Below, one piece after another: positions 1 through 5,763 of a DNA stretch of 8,375 bases. The stretch is from JASHUC01 sp035606175 (GTDB lineage: Bacteria; Pseudomonadota; Gammaproteobacteria; Steroidobacterales; Steroidobacteraceae), in contig DATNFW010000109.1 of NCBI GenBank assembly GCA_035606175.1, positions 1-8,375 on the forward strand, given 5' to 3'. Within the stretch, counting starts at the first letter, position 1. Every line of letters starts with the position of its first letter. Under the pieces are notes generated by a model that was given only the letters and a program-made list of their open reading frames with translations, ran no database searches and had not been told where the DNA came from. The position numbers were made by a program, and so were the translations under genes.

Positions 1-202
1 CAAGGTCGCGACCCGCAAGCTCACTCAGCTTGAGGCGGCAGCAACACTGGAGTTCCTGCGCTCACCTCCGGGCAACCGCCTCGAAGCCTTGAAGAGCGAC
101 CGTGCGGGCCAGTACAGCATTCGGGTCAATGACCAGTGGCGCATCTGTTTCCGCTGGACTGCCGCGGGACCTGAGGATGTCGAAATCGTGGATTACCACT
201 GA
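1..202 (+). CDS. higB: HigB-family toxin (RelE/ParE-like mRNA interferase), 3' part only
   Basis: This is the toxin half of a type II toxin-antitoxin pair. Known HigB proteins are ribosome-dependent endoribonucleases of the RelE fold that cut translated mRNA and are neutralised by HigA. The frame is open from base 2 to a TGA at 200-202, giving 66 C-terminal residues. The family is usually about 92 residues, so roughly 26 N-terminal residues and the promoter lie outside the window. The visible part carries typical family blocks: PPGNRLEAL, then DRAGQYSIRVNDQWRICFRW, then the C-terminal VEIVDYH. The Asp-Tyr-His end matches residues reported as functionally important in characterised HigB, so the toxin looks intact at this end. 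The antitoxin gene follows after 11 nt, the reversed toxin-first order typical of hig modules. Family assignment is confident; toxicity in this host is inferred. Confidence 0.9.
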   Translation, partial: KVATRKLTQLEAAATLEFLRSPPGNRLEALKSDRAGQYSIRVNDQWRICFRWTAAGPEDVEIVDYH

Positions 203-213
203 GAGTGTTGCAC

Positions 214-525
214 ATGAACTTCAAGAACGGCATGCGCCCGGTTCATCCGGGTGAGGTACTGCGCGAGGACTTTCTGCGCCCGGCGGGCTTGACGGCGAAC
301 GCCTTAGCAAAAGCCTTGCGCGTACCCGCTCCGCGTATCAACGACATTGTTCGGGAGCGGCGCGGCATAACGGCCGACACGGCCATGAGGCTCGCCCGGT
401 ACTTCGGGGGCGATGCGCAGTCTTGGCTGAATCTGCAGACTCAGTACGACCTCCGCACTGCGGAGAAGGCCAGTGCGAGAAGGATCACTCGAGAAGTGAA
501 GCCGCTGACCGATCATGCGGCGTGA
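214..525 (+). CDS. higA: HigA-family antitoxin (XRE-type helix-turn-helix)
   Basis: HigA binds and inhibits HigB and represses the shared promoter through its DNA-binding domain. The ATG at 214 gives 103 residues, a normal family length. The family opening NGMRPVHPGEVLREDFL is present at about residues 5-21. An XRE-like helix-turn-helix covers about residues 25-70, including ANALAKALRVPAPRINDIV and the hallmark RRGITADTAMRLARYFG, followed by DAQSWLNLQTQYDLR and a short basic tail. I chose ATG 214 over the in-frame GTG at 205 because a GAGAG at 201-205 sits 8 nt before it and the GTG has nothing comparable. The gene follows higB by 11 nt, so the two are presumably cotranscribed and coupled. 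It is convergent with the tRNA and translation operon. Assignment is firm; the promoter lies outside the window. Confidence 0.93.
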   Translation: MNFKNGMRPVHPGEVLREDFLRPAGLTANALAKALRVPAPRINDIVRERRGITADTAMRLARYFGGDAQSWLNLQTQYDLRTAEKASARRITREVKPLTDHAA

Positions 526-531
526 GTGTCA

Positions 532-585
532 ACGAAGACCGCTTCACGGCTTCGTCGCGTAGATCTCCGCGAGATGTCGGTTTTT
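532..585 (+). terminator. Possible weak terminator after higA
   Basis: Two adjacent hairpins follow the higA stop. The first pairs ACGAAG (532-537) with CTTCGT (550-555), with an inner CCG/CGG and a short loop. The second pairs TCGCG (555-559) with CGCGA (568-572). A run of five T follows at 581-585. The T-run is about 8 nt beyond the second stem and that stem is only 5 bp, so this is a poor match to a classical intrinsic terminator. It lies where a terminator for the toxin-antitoxin unit would be expected. Confidence 0.25.
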
Positions 586-723
586 GTTGCTCGAGACTTC
601 GTCGACGTGAGCGTGCCCCGCGCCGGCACGCGCGAACCAGCGCTGCATGGCTGCCCGGCGGCGATCTTCGTTCGGCGGCGGATCGCGCCGCCCTTCTTCC
701 GGGGTGTCCATGAAGGTGTCCAT
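544..723 (-). CDS. Doubtful small ORF, 59 codons, unknown function
   Basis: An open frame runs from an ATG at 723 to a TGA at 546-544, between the tRNA 3' end and higA. I do not recognise the product. It starts MDTFMDTPEEGRRD, contains an Arg-rich stretch and a single Trp, and ends HLAEIYATKP. It has no clear membrane segment or signal peptide. The first two ATGs arise from an imperfect 12-bp tandem repeat (GGTGTCCAT on the plus strand at 703-711 and 715-723). An in-frame TAG lies one codon before the first ATG, so it is not a truncated 5' end. There is no convincing ribosome binding site. Codon third positions are GC-rich, but so is the region. It could be a small accessory gene, a remnant, or chance. 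Confidence 0.25.
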   Translation of the reverse strand: MDTFMDTPEEGRRDPPPNEDRRRAAMQRWFARAGAGHAHVDEVSSNKNRHLAEIYATKP

Positions 724-754
724 ACGCTAAAAACTGGATGTTCGGAAATGCTGA

Positions 755-828
755 TCGGAGCGCCGAGATTTGAACTCGGGACCCCTTGCACCCCATGCAA
801 GTGCGCTACCAGGCTGCGCCACGCTCCG
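755..828 (-). tRNA. tRNA-Pro, anticodon GGG
   Basis: The minus strand folds into a complete 74-nt tRNA. The acceptor stem is CGGAGCG (828-822) with CGCTCCG (762-756). The D stem is GCGC/GCGC around AGCCTGGTA. The anticodon stem is CTTGC/GCAAG with loop ATGGGGT, which puts GGG at 794-792 after U33. The variable loop has five bases, and the T arm is CCGAG/CTCGG with loop TTCAAAT. C1-G72 and discriminator A73 are bacterial proline identity features, and overall it resembles E. coli tRNA-Pro(GGG). It reads CCC and CCU codons. CCA is not encoded: the discriminator is followed by TCA, so the 3' end must be added by a CCA-adding enzyme. It lies downstream of merR in the same orientation with its own likely promoter. 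Confidence 0.97.
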
Positions 829-847
829 ACCGATTGTTCTTCTTATC

Positions 848-865
848 GGCGCCGCTGCAGGCGCC
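848..865 (-). other. GC-rich inverted repeat in the pre-tRNA leader
   Basis: GGCGCC occurs at 848-853 and again at 860-865, separated by GCTGCA. The two copies can pair as a 6-bp stem near the predicted transcript start (about 866) of tRNA-Pro, leaving about 19 nt of unpaired leader before the mature 5' end. It may be a leader hairpin trimmed with RNase P processing. No function can be read from sequence alone. Confidence 0.4.
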
Positions 866-872
866 ACGGCGC

Positions 873-901
873 ATCATACCGCATTTCTTCCGCGTTGACC
901 C
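873..901 (-). promoter_or_regulatory. Probable sigma-70 promoter of tRNA-Pro
   Basis: On the minus strand a TATGAT (878-873), one base from the TATAAT consensus, is preceded after exactly 17 nt by a weak -35, GGGTCA (901-896), which keeps G3, C5 and A6. The bases after the -10 are GCGCCG, a GC-rich discriminator of the kind found at stringently controlled stable-RNA promoters. The predicted start near 866 gives a leader of about 38 nt. Position, spacing and discriminator all fit a tRNA promoter; the poor -35 is the weak point. Confidence 0.6.
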
Positions 902-935
902 TCGACGCGCCGGCTGATCCGCACGGCCCCCGGGC

Positions 936-1002
936 TCGCATCGGCCGCGAAGCCATGCTCCCGTCGCCAGTCCCATGTCGAAGCGGCCGCGAAGCCATGC
1001 TC
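936..1002. repeat. Two direct copies of a 19-bp repeat, 42-bp period
   Basis: The 19-bp CGGCCGCGAAGCCATGCTC is present at 942-960 and again at 984-1002 with no mismatch. Similarity extends 6 bp upstream with three differences (TCGCAT at 936-941, TCGAAG at 978-983). The copies lie in the gap between merR and the tRNA-Pro promoter. They do not overlap any recognisable gene. This could be a local duplication or part of a genome-dispersed repeat family. Confidence 0.75.
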
Positions 1003-1004
1003 GA

Positions 1005-1018
1005 ATCGTGCGCACGAT
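1005..1018. repeat. Perfect 14-bp palindrome
   Basis: ATCGTGCGCACGAT reads the same on both strands and adjoins the second 19-bp repeat. It lies about 87 bp past the merR stop and about 105 bp upstream of the tRNA promoter -35. It could be an operator for a dimeric protein or part of a mobile repeat. No T-run follows on either strand, so it is not an intrinsic terminator. Confidence 0.6.
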
Positions 1019-1082
1019 ACCCGTATGGCTAGAGCGCCGCGGCGGTGTCGATGAATGCGCGGCTCAGCGCGCGGAGTGCGGA

Positions 1083-1114
1083 TCAGCGCCGCTCAACGCG
1101 CCGCTCAGCGCCGC
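1083..1114. repeat. Short tandem repeat at the merR 3' end
   Basis: Three adjacent units read TCAGCGCCGC (1083-1092), TCAACGCGCCGC (1093-1104) and TCAGCGCCGC (1105-1114). A related TCAGCGCGCGG begins at 1064. The third copy contains the merR stop codon (TGA on the minus strand at 1107-1105). It looks like slippage-type expansion at and beyond the gene end. Confidence 0.6.
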
Positions 1115-1461
1115 ATCAGCTTGAGAACTTCCTCGAGCTCCACCCTCACCTGCCGCACGATCTGCTGAGCCTGGCTCACGTCGGAGCGAGCCTCCTCACC
1201 CGTGAGCTTGTTGCGCGCGCCGGTGATCGTGAAACCCTGGTCGTACAGAAGGCTGCGGATCTGGCGGATGACGATCACGTCCTGGCGCTGATAGTAGCGC
1301 CGGTTGCCGCGTCGCTTGACGGGCTTCAGTTGCGGGAATTCCTGCTCCCAATAGCGCAGCACGTGCGGCTTGACGCCGCAGAGCTCGCTCACCTCGCCGA
1401 TCGTGAAGTAGCGCTTGCCCGGAATCGGCGGGAGGGTGTCGTTATTCTTTGGCTCCAACAT
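1105..1461 (-). CDS. MerR-family transcriptional regulator adjoining ihfA
   Basis: This is a 118-residue MerR-type regulator of unknown target. After an N-terminal leader of about 17 residues, YFTIGEVSELCGVKPHVLRYWE (about residues 18-39) is the MerR winged-helix recognition block. It is followed by NRRYYQRQDVIVIRQIRSLL and DQGFTITGARNKL, the second half of the DNA-binding domain. The C-terminal third is Glu/Arg/Leu-rich and likely forms the dimerising coiled coil. There is no C-terminal ligand-binding domain and only one Cys, so it is not a metal sensor of the MerR/CueR kind. The ATG overlaps the ihfA 3' end by 20 nt and has no strong Shine-Dalgarno, which suggests translational coupling. 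Small MerR genes in this position after ihfA are common in gammaproteobacteria. Family is certain; role is unknown. Confidence 0.93.
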   Translation of the reverse strand: MLEPKNNDTLPPIPGKRYFTIGEVSELCGVKPHVLRYWEQEFPQLKPVKRRGNRRYYQRQDVIVIRQIRSLLYDQGFTITGARNKLTGEEARSDVSQAQQIVRQVRVELEEVLKLMRR

Positions 1462-1744
1462 AGGCTTCGACCCGCGCCTTGAGTTTTTGACCAGGGCGGA
1501 ACGTCACGACGCGCCGGGCGCTGATTGGAATCTCTTCGCCGGTCTTCGGATTGCGGCCGGGACGCTGGTTCTTGTCCCGCAGATCGAAGTTGCCGAACCC
1601 GGAGAGCTTCACCTGCTCACCGTTAGAGAGCGCGGCGCGCACCTCCTCGAAGAACAAGTCGACGAGCTCGCGCGCTTCGCGCTTGTTGAGTCCGAGCTGG
1701 TTGAAGAGCGCTTCGGCCATCTCAGCCTTCGTCAGAGCCGCCAT
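1442..1744 (-). CDS. ihfA: Integration host factor subunit alpha
   Basis: IHF-alpha pairs with IHF-beta to bind specific sites and bend DNA sharply, acting in nucleoid structure, transcription, replication and phage recombination. The 100-residue protein matches E. coli IhfA closely with one extra Ala near the N terminus. MAALTKAEMAEALFNQLGL starts the helical dimerisation body, and VKLSGFGNFDLRDKNQRPGR with NPKTGEEIPI forms the beta arm. Pro66 corresponds to the intercalating proline (Pro65 in E. coli). RRVVTFRPGQKLKARVE closes the fold. The RPGRNPKTGE arm and operon position separate it from HU and IHF-beta. The ATG is 3 nt after the pheT stop with only a weak GAG upstream, so coupling to pheT is likely. 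Confidence 0.97.
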   Translation of the reverse strand: MAALTKAEMAEALFNQLGLNKREARELVDLFFEEVRAALSNGEQVKLSGFGNFDLRDKNQRPGRNPKTGEEIPISARRVVTFRPGQKLKARVEAYVGAKE

Positions 1745-1747
1745 ACC

Positions 1748-4243
1748 TTATTCTCGAATTCTCGCGCCCAACCGGGCGGTGAGGTCCGCCACGATGGAAG
1801 TGACCGCACGGTCCACGTCCTCGTCGGTAAGAGTGCGAGAATTTTCCTGAAAAATCAAGCCCAAAGCGACGCTCTTTCGACCTTCTTCTACGCCGCCCCC
1901 CCGATACACGTCGAAGATGCGCACTTCGCGCAGCAATTTCGACCCCGTTAAGGTTACACGCTCGCGCAAGGCAGTTGAAGTCACGGCCTCATCGACGACC
2001 ACCGCGATATCGCGCCGAACCTGTGGGAAGCGAGAAACGTCGCTCGACCGCGGCAGTTCCACGCGCAAGCTCGCAAAATCGATTTCGAAAAGAATCGGCG
2101 CGCTCGCGAATCCCAATTCGCGCACCAGCCGCGGATGCAGTTCGCCGAGCCAGCCGACGGCGGCTCGCGCCGTCGGCGGGGCTTGCGCGCTTTGCGCATT
2201 CGGCGTCGCGAGTGTGCCGTCCTCGCCGACGCTGCGCACGATGCGAGCGGTGCGTCCCGGATGCAAACACGCCATCTCCCCCGCCTCGAACGCAAACGCC
2301 TTGGCGTCGCCCGTCCCCGCAAGAAGCGCCTCGACGTCCGCCTTCACGTCGAAGAAATCAACTGGTGCGCGCTCTTCCTTGCCGCTTCCCCACTGCTCCG
2401 GTAGCCTCGGGCCGAGGGCGATCCCGGCCAGCGAGTCGATCTCGGTAAGCTGCCCTCCCTCGATGTTGAAGCGCGCTCCGTGCTCTAACAGCCGAATCCG
2501 ATCCTGTTGCCGCCGCTGATTCTCGAGCGCGGCGCGCACGAGGCCCGGCCACAGCGACACGCGCATGACGGACAGGTCGCTTGCAATCGGGTTCGCGATA
2601 GCGAGGGCCTCGCGGTCGGGAAAGAGGCGCGTCTGCAATGTCGGATCGACGAAGGCGTAGTTGACGGCCTCGAACCATCCGCGCGCCGCGAAGCTCTCGA
2701 GCACAGTGTGCTCGCGCGGGGTTTCCTCGAGGAGAGGCGCGAAACGCTGCGCGAACGTGGCGTCGACTTCCGAGAACGCGCCGTACCCCTCGATCCGAGC
2801 AATCTCCTCGATGAGGTCGGCCTCGATCGCGATGTCGAAGCGGTGCGCCGGAGGCGTCACCGCCCAACCTTCGAGCGTGCGCGCGACCGACATCTGCAGC
2901 GCGCCGAAGATCGCCTCGATGCGCTCTGGAGGCACGGGAGCGCCGAGCACCCGCGCGACTTGCGAGCGTCGCAGCCGAACGGGCAGGCGCCGCGGCAGAT
3001 ATTCGTCCGCGCGAACGACCGATATGGCGCCCGGGGAGCCGCCGGCGATTTCGTAAATCAGCTCTGTCGCGCGCTCCATCGCCCGCTCCTGAGCCGAGGG
3101 GTCGACACCCCGCTCGAAACGCTGGCTGGCGTCGGTCTGCAGCCCGAGACGGCGGGCTCGGCCCGCGATCGCCTCCGGCGCGAAATACGCGACCTCCAGG
3201 AAAACATCGACACTGCCCGCGCTGACTGCCGTCCGCTCGCCTCCCATGATGCCTGCGACACCTACCGCGCCTTCGGCGTCCGCGATCACGAGCACATCGG
3301 GATCGAGCTCGATGCGACGACCATCGAGCAGCTGCACGGGCTCGCTCGCCGCTGCGAGACGCACGCGGATATCCCCGCGCAGCCTTGCGATGTCGTACGC
3401 GTGCAGGGGCTGCCCGAGCTCGAGCATTACGTAGTTCGTCACATCGACCACGGGGCTGATCGATCGAAGGCCGGCACGCCTCAGCCGCTCGCGCATCCAG
3501 AGCGGGGTTGCAGCCCGGTTGTTGATGCCGCGAATGACGCGACCGGCGAATTTCGGACAGGCTGTCGGTGCATCGAGATGGACCCGGATCAAATCGGTGT
3601 TGCGCGCCGCGACCGGCTCGATTCGAGGTCCGGCGAGCGGGAGGCCGCTCAACGCCGACAGCTCACGCGCGATACCGAGCACCGAGAGAGCATCGCCGCG
3701 GTTCGGCGTCACGTTGAGATCGAGCACGACATCATCGAGCTCGAGATACTCGCGCAGCGGCTTGCCGAGCGGCGCATCCGCGGGCAGCTCGACGATCCCT
3801 GCGCTCGATTCGGCAAGGCCGAGCTCTTTCGCCGAGCACAGCATGCCCTGCGATTCGACGCCGCGTATCCGGGTCGCCTGGATCGTGGTGGGACCGGGCA
3901 ACTGCGCGCCGACGCGCGCGAGCGCGCTCTTCAACCCGGCACGGGCATTGCTCGCGCCACAGACGATTTGAAGCGGCCCCCCGCCGGGACCGCCCTGCCC
4001 GGCAGAACTGCCGGGACCGCCGGGGCCGCCCGGCCCCGTCGCCACCCGGCAGACGCGCAGCTTATCCGCCTGCGGGTGCGGAGCGGCATCGAGAATCTCC
4101 GCCACGACGACTCCGGAGAACGGCGGTGCGGCGGGCTCGAGCGATTCCACCTCGAAACCCGCCATCGACAGCCGATCGGCGAGCTCGCGCGCCTTCCAAG
4201 GCACGGAAACCCATTCGGTGAGCCATCGATACGAAACTTTCAT
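1748..4243 (-). CDS. pheT: Phenylalanine--tRNA ligase beta subunit
   Basis: PheT forms the alpha2-beta2 phenylalanyl-tRNA synthetase with PheS, binds tRNA-Phe and edits Tyr-tRNA-Phe. The ATG at 4243 gives 831 residues, against about 795 in E. coli. The start MKVSYRWLTEWV is the family N terminus, 2 nt after the pheS stop; the frame stays open 82 codons upstream but that part only overlaps pheS. In order come an OB-fold tRNA-binding domain (about 40-155, HPQADKLRVC and LQIVCGASNARAG), the B3/B4 editing domain (about 210-400, SPVVDVTNYVMLELGQPLHAYD and GIMGG), the B5 domain (about 415-490), a catalytic-like core, and the FDX-ACB anticodon-binding domain (about 733-831, SRFPQVRRDIAVVVDE). The extra length is mainly a Gly/Pro insert at 70-90 and an Ala/Pro/Gln-rich stretch at about 672-695. 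No frameshift or missing domain. Confidence 0.97.
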   Translation of the reverse strand: MKVSYRWLTEWVSVPWKARELADRLSMAGFEVESLEPAAPPFSGVVVAEILDAAPHPQADKLRVCRVATGPGGPGGPGSSAGQGGPGGGPLQIVCGASNARAGLKSALARVGAQLPGPTTIQATRIRGVESQGMLCSAKELGLAESSAGIVELPADAPLGKPLREYLELDDVVLDLNVTPNRGDALSVLGIARELSALSGLPLAGPRIEPVAARNTDLIRVHLDAPTACPKFAGRVIRGINNRAATPLWMRERLRRAGLRSISPVVDVTNYVMLELGQPLHAYDIARLRGDIRVRLAAASEPVQLLDGRRIELDPDVLVIADAEGAVGVAGIMGGERTAVSAGSVDVFLEVAYFAPEAIAGRARRLGLQTDASQRFERGVDPSAQERAMERATELIYEIAGGSPGAISVVRADEYLPRRLPVRLRRSQVARVLGAPVPPERIEAIFGALQMSVARTLEGWAVTPPAHRFDIAIEADLIEEIARIEGYGAFSEVDATFAQRFAPLLEETPREHTVLESFAARGWFEAVNYAFVDPTLQTRLFPDREALAIANPIASDLSVMRVSLWPGLVRAALENQRRQQDRIRLLEHGARFNIEGGQLTEIDSLAGIALGPRLPEQWGSGKEERAPVDFFDVKADVEALLAGTGDAKAFAFEAGEMACLHPGRTARIVRSVGEDGTLATPNAQSAQAPPTARAAVGWLGELHPRLVRELGFASAPILFEIDFASLRVELPRSSDVSRFPQVRRDIAVVVDEAVTSTALRERVTLTGSKLLREVRIFDVYRGGGVEEGRKSVALGLIFQENSRTLTDEDVDRAVTSIVADLTARLGARIRE
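3974..4036 (-). repeat. In-frame Gly/Pro-rich repeat insert within pheT
   Basis: Codons 70-90 of pheT encode almost only Gly and Pro, interrupting the OB-fold tRNA-binding domain between VCRVAT and LQIVCG, where typical PheT has a few residues. The DNA contains a 12-bp direct repeat GCCGGGACCGCC (3983-3994 and 4010-4021, offset 27 bp, in frame). It also holds a perfect inverted repeat CCCGGCAG/CTGCCGGG (3998-4005 and 4008-4015) with a 2-bp spacer. The reading frame is preserved. It could be slippage-driven expansion or a small palindromic element tolerated in a surface loop. Confidence 0.7.
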
Positions 4244-4245
4244 GC

Positions 4246-5283
4246 TCAAAACGCCGCGAACTGCTCGAGGAAGCGCAGGTCGTTCTCGAAGAACAGCCGC
4301 AAGTCGTTCACCCCGTAACGCAGCATGGCGAGCCGGTCGATGCCCATTCCGAACGCGTAGCCCGTATGCCGATCGGCATCGATGCCGCCCGCCTCGAGCA
4401 CGCGCGGGTGGACCATGCCGCAGCCGGCGACCTCGAGCCAGCCGGTGTGCTTGCACACGCGGCAGCCTTTGCCGAGGCAGAACACGCACGACATGTCGAC
4501 TTCGGCGGAGGGCTCGGTGAACGGAAAGTAGGAGGGCCTCAACCGCATGCGCAAGTCGCGCTCGAAGAATGCCTCGACGAAACCGTGCAGAATCGCTTTC
4601 AAATTCGCAAAGCTCACGGCCTCACCGACCACGAGTCCTTCGAGGTTGTGAAACATCGGGGAGTGCGTGAGGTCCGAATCGCAGCGGTATACGCGGCCGG
4701 CTGCAATGATCGACAGTGGGGCGCCGCGCGCGCGCATCGCCCGGATCTGAACGGGCGAGGTGTGAGTGCGCAGCAGCCGTCCGTCCGCGAAATAGAACGT
4801 GTCGTGCATCGCCCGCGCCGGATGATTGGGCGGGATGTTGAGTGCCTCGAAGTTGTGGAAATCGTCCTCGACCTCGGGGCCTTCGGCGACATCGAATCCG
4901 GCGCGACGAAACAGCGCCTCGATGCGCAACCGCGTCCTCGTCACCGGATGCAGCCCGCCGCGCGCCTCGCCGCGCCCAGGCAGCGTCACATCGATGCGGC
5001 CTGCGGCAAGCTCGTGCTCATCCTGCGCGCGCTCGAGCGCCACGCGCCGAGCCTCGAGTGCCTCGAGCACCCGGTCCTTCGCGGCATTGATGCGCTGGCC
5101 GGCGGCGCGCCGCTCCTCGGCCGCCAGAGCGCCGAGGGATTTGAGCTGCTCGGTGATGACGCCTTTCCGTCCGAGCGCGCGCACGCGCGCTTCCTCGAGC
5201 CCCGCGAGATCGGCGCTCGATGCGATCTCCCGCAGCGCCTCTGCGAGAACGCGATCGAGATCGCTCGCCCCGAGATCGCTCAT
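4246..5283 (-). CDS. pheS: Phenylalanine--tRNA ligase alpha subunit
   Basis: PheS is the catalytic class II subunit that activates phenylalanine with ATP and charges tRNA-Phe. It has 345 residues, against 327 in E. coli. Residues 1-90 form the N-terminal coiled coil that contacts tRNA (GRKGVITEQLKSLG). Class II motif 1 lies in HPVTRTRLRIEALFRRAGF, motif 2 in GRVYRCDSDLTHSPMFHNLEG (about 196-216), and motif 3 in GYAFGMGIDRLAMLRYG (about 308-324). Ala310 aligns with E. coli Ala294, which shapes the Phe pocket, so normal specificity is expected. After FPFTEPSAEVDM there is a four-cysteine insert, C266-x2-C269-x4-C274-x2-C277, absent from the E. coli protein. The ATG at 5283 has a GAGG 9 nt upstream. 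It lies 51 nt after rplT and 2 nt before pheT. Confidence 0.97.
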   Translation of the reverse strand: MSDLGASDLDRVLAEALREIASSADLAGLEEARVRALGRKGVITEQLKSLGALAAEERRAAGQRINAAKDRVLEALEARRVALERAQDEHELAAGRIDVTLPGRGEARGGLHPVTRTRLRIEALFRRAGFDVAEGPEVEDDFHNFEALNIPPNHPARAMHDTFYFADGRLLRTHTSPVQIRAMRARGAPLSIIAAGRVYRCDSDLTHSPMFHNLEGLVVGEAVSFANLKAILHGFVEAFFERDLRMRLRPSYFPFTEPSAEVDMSCVFCLGKGCRVCKHTGWLEVAGCGMVHPRVLEAGGIDADRHTGYAFGMGIDRLAMLRYGVNDLRLFFENDLRFLEQFAAF

Positions 5284-5305
5284 CGCGGCAGGCCTCGCAC
5301 GGGAT

Positions 5306-5323
5306 GCCTCACGCGCCTCACGC
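5306..5323 (-). repeat. 9-bp tandem duplication upstream of pheS
   Basis: On the minus strand GCGTGAGGC is repeated twice head to tail within the 51-nt rplT-pheS gap. Each copy holds a GAGG, and a third GAGG lies closer to the pheS ATG at the usual distance. The duplication adds purine-rich ribosome-binding-like sites upstream of pheS. There is no room here for a leader peptide plus attenuator like E. coli pheM. Confidence 0.5.
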
Positions 5324-5334
5324 TGCGGCCGCCT

Positions 5335-5697
5335 TCAGGCGATCCCGAGCGCCGCTTTCGCCTGCTGCGCGATGGCGCCGAATGCGGCGGCATCGTTCAT
5401 CGCGAGGTCCGCCAGCATCTTGCGATCGATCGTGAGGCCTGCCTTCTCCACGCCGCAAATGAGGCGGCTGTAGGACAGGCCGTGCGTGCGCGCTGCCGCG
5501 TTGATGCGCGCAATCCAGAGCGCGCGGAATTCGCGCTTCTTCGCGCGCCGATCGCGGTAGGCGTACTGGCCCGCCTTGATGACAGCCTGCTTCGCTGCGC
5601 GATAGACCTTGCGCCGGGCGTTGTAATAGCCCTTCGCTTTCGACAGAACCTTCTTGTGACGACGACCGGCCGTCACGCCACGCTTGACTCGTGCCAT
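5335..5697 (-). CDS. rplT: 50S ribosomal protein L20
   Basis: L20 binds 23S rRNA early and is required for large-subunit assembly; in several bacteria it also represses its own operon by binding the mRNA. The protein has 120 residues (about 118 in E. coli). The basic, extended N-terminal half (MARVKRGVTAGRRHKKVL, then KGYYNARRKVYRAAKQAVIKAGQYAYRDRRAKKREFRALWI) leads into the globular C-terminal part (INAAARTHGLSYSRLI, then KAGLTIDRKMLADLA). The ATG at 5697 has a GGAG with 6 nt spacing. It follows rpmI after an unusually roomy 119 nt. Confidence 0.98.
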   Translation of the reverse strand: MARVKRGVTAGRRHKKVLSKAKGYYNARRKVYRAAKQAVIKAGQYAYRDRRAKKREFRALWIARINAAARTHGLSYSRLICGVEKAGLTIDRKMLADLAMNDAAAFGAIAQQAKAALGIA

Positions 5698-5763
5698 GGA
5701 GCTCTCCGTGAGCGGCGCCCCGGCTCAAACGAACCGTACGCCGCCGAAATGAACGGGTGCGAC

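Noticed and set aside
205..213. GTG start for higA at 205
   Set aside because: ATG at 214 has better spacing from the GAGAG and gives the usual HigA N terminus.
722..754. Intrinsic terminator directly after tRNA-Pro
   Set aside because: A run of five T is present on the minus strand, but no GC-rich stem precedes it.
526..1032. Plus-strand open frame of 168 codons after higA
   Set aside because: It runs antisense through the whole tRNA-Pro gene and its promoter; the PRFELGTPC-like peptide is the known artefact of translating the reverse strand of a tRNA.
2507..4318. Plus-strand open frame of 603 codons
   Set aside because: It lies entirely antisense to pheT and the end of pheS, has no recognisable domain, and is expected from GC-rich codon bias.
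4244..4489. N-terminal extension of 82 codons on pheT
   Set aside because: The added part is the out-of-frame 3' end of pheS; the family start MKVSYRWLTEW is at 4243.
5284..5334. pheM-type leader peptide and attenuator before pheS
   Set aside because: The gap is only 51 nt and I see no Phe-rich small ORF or terminator with a T-run.
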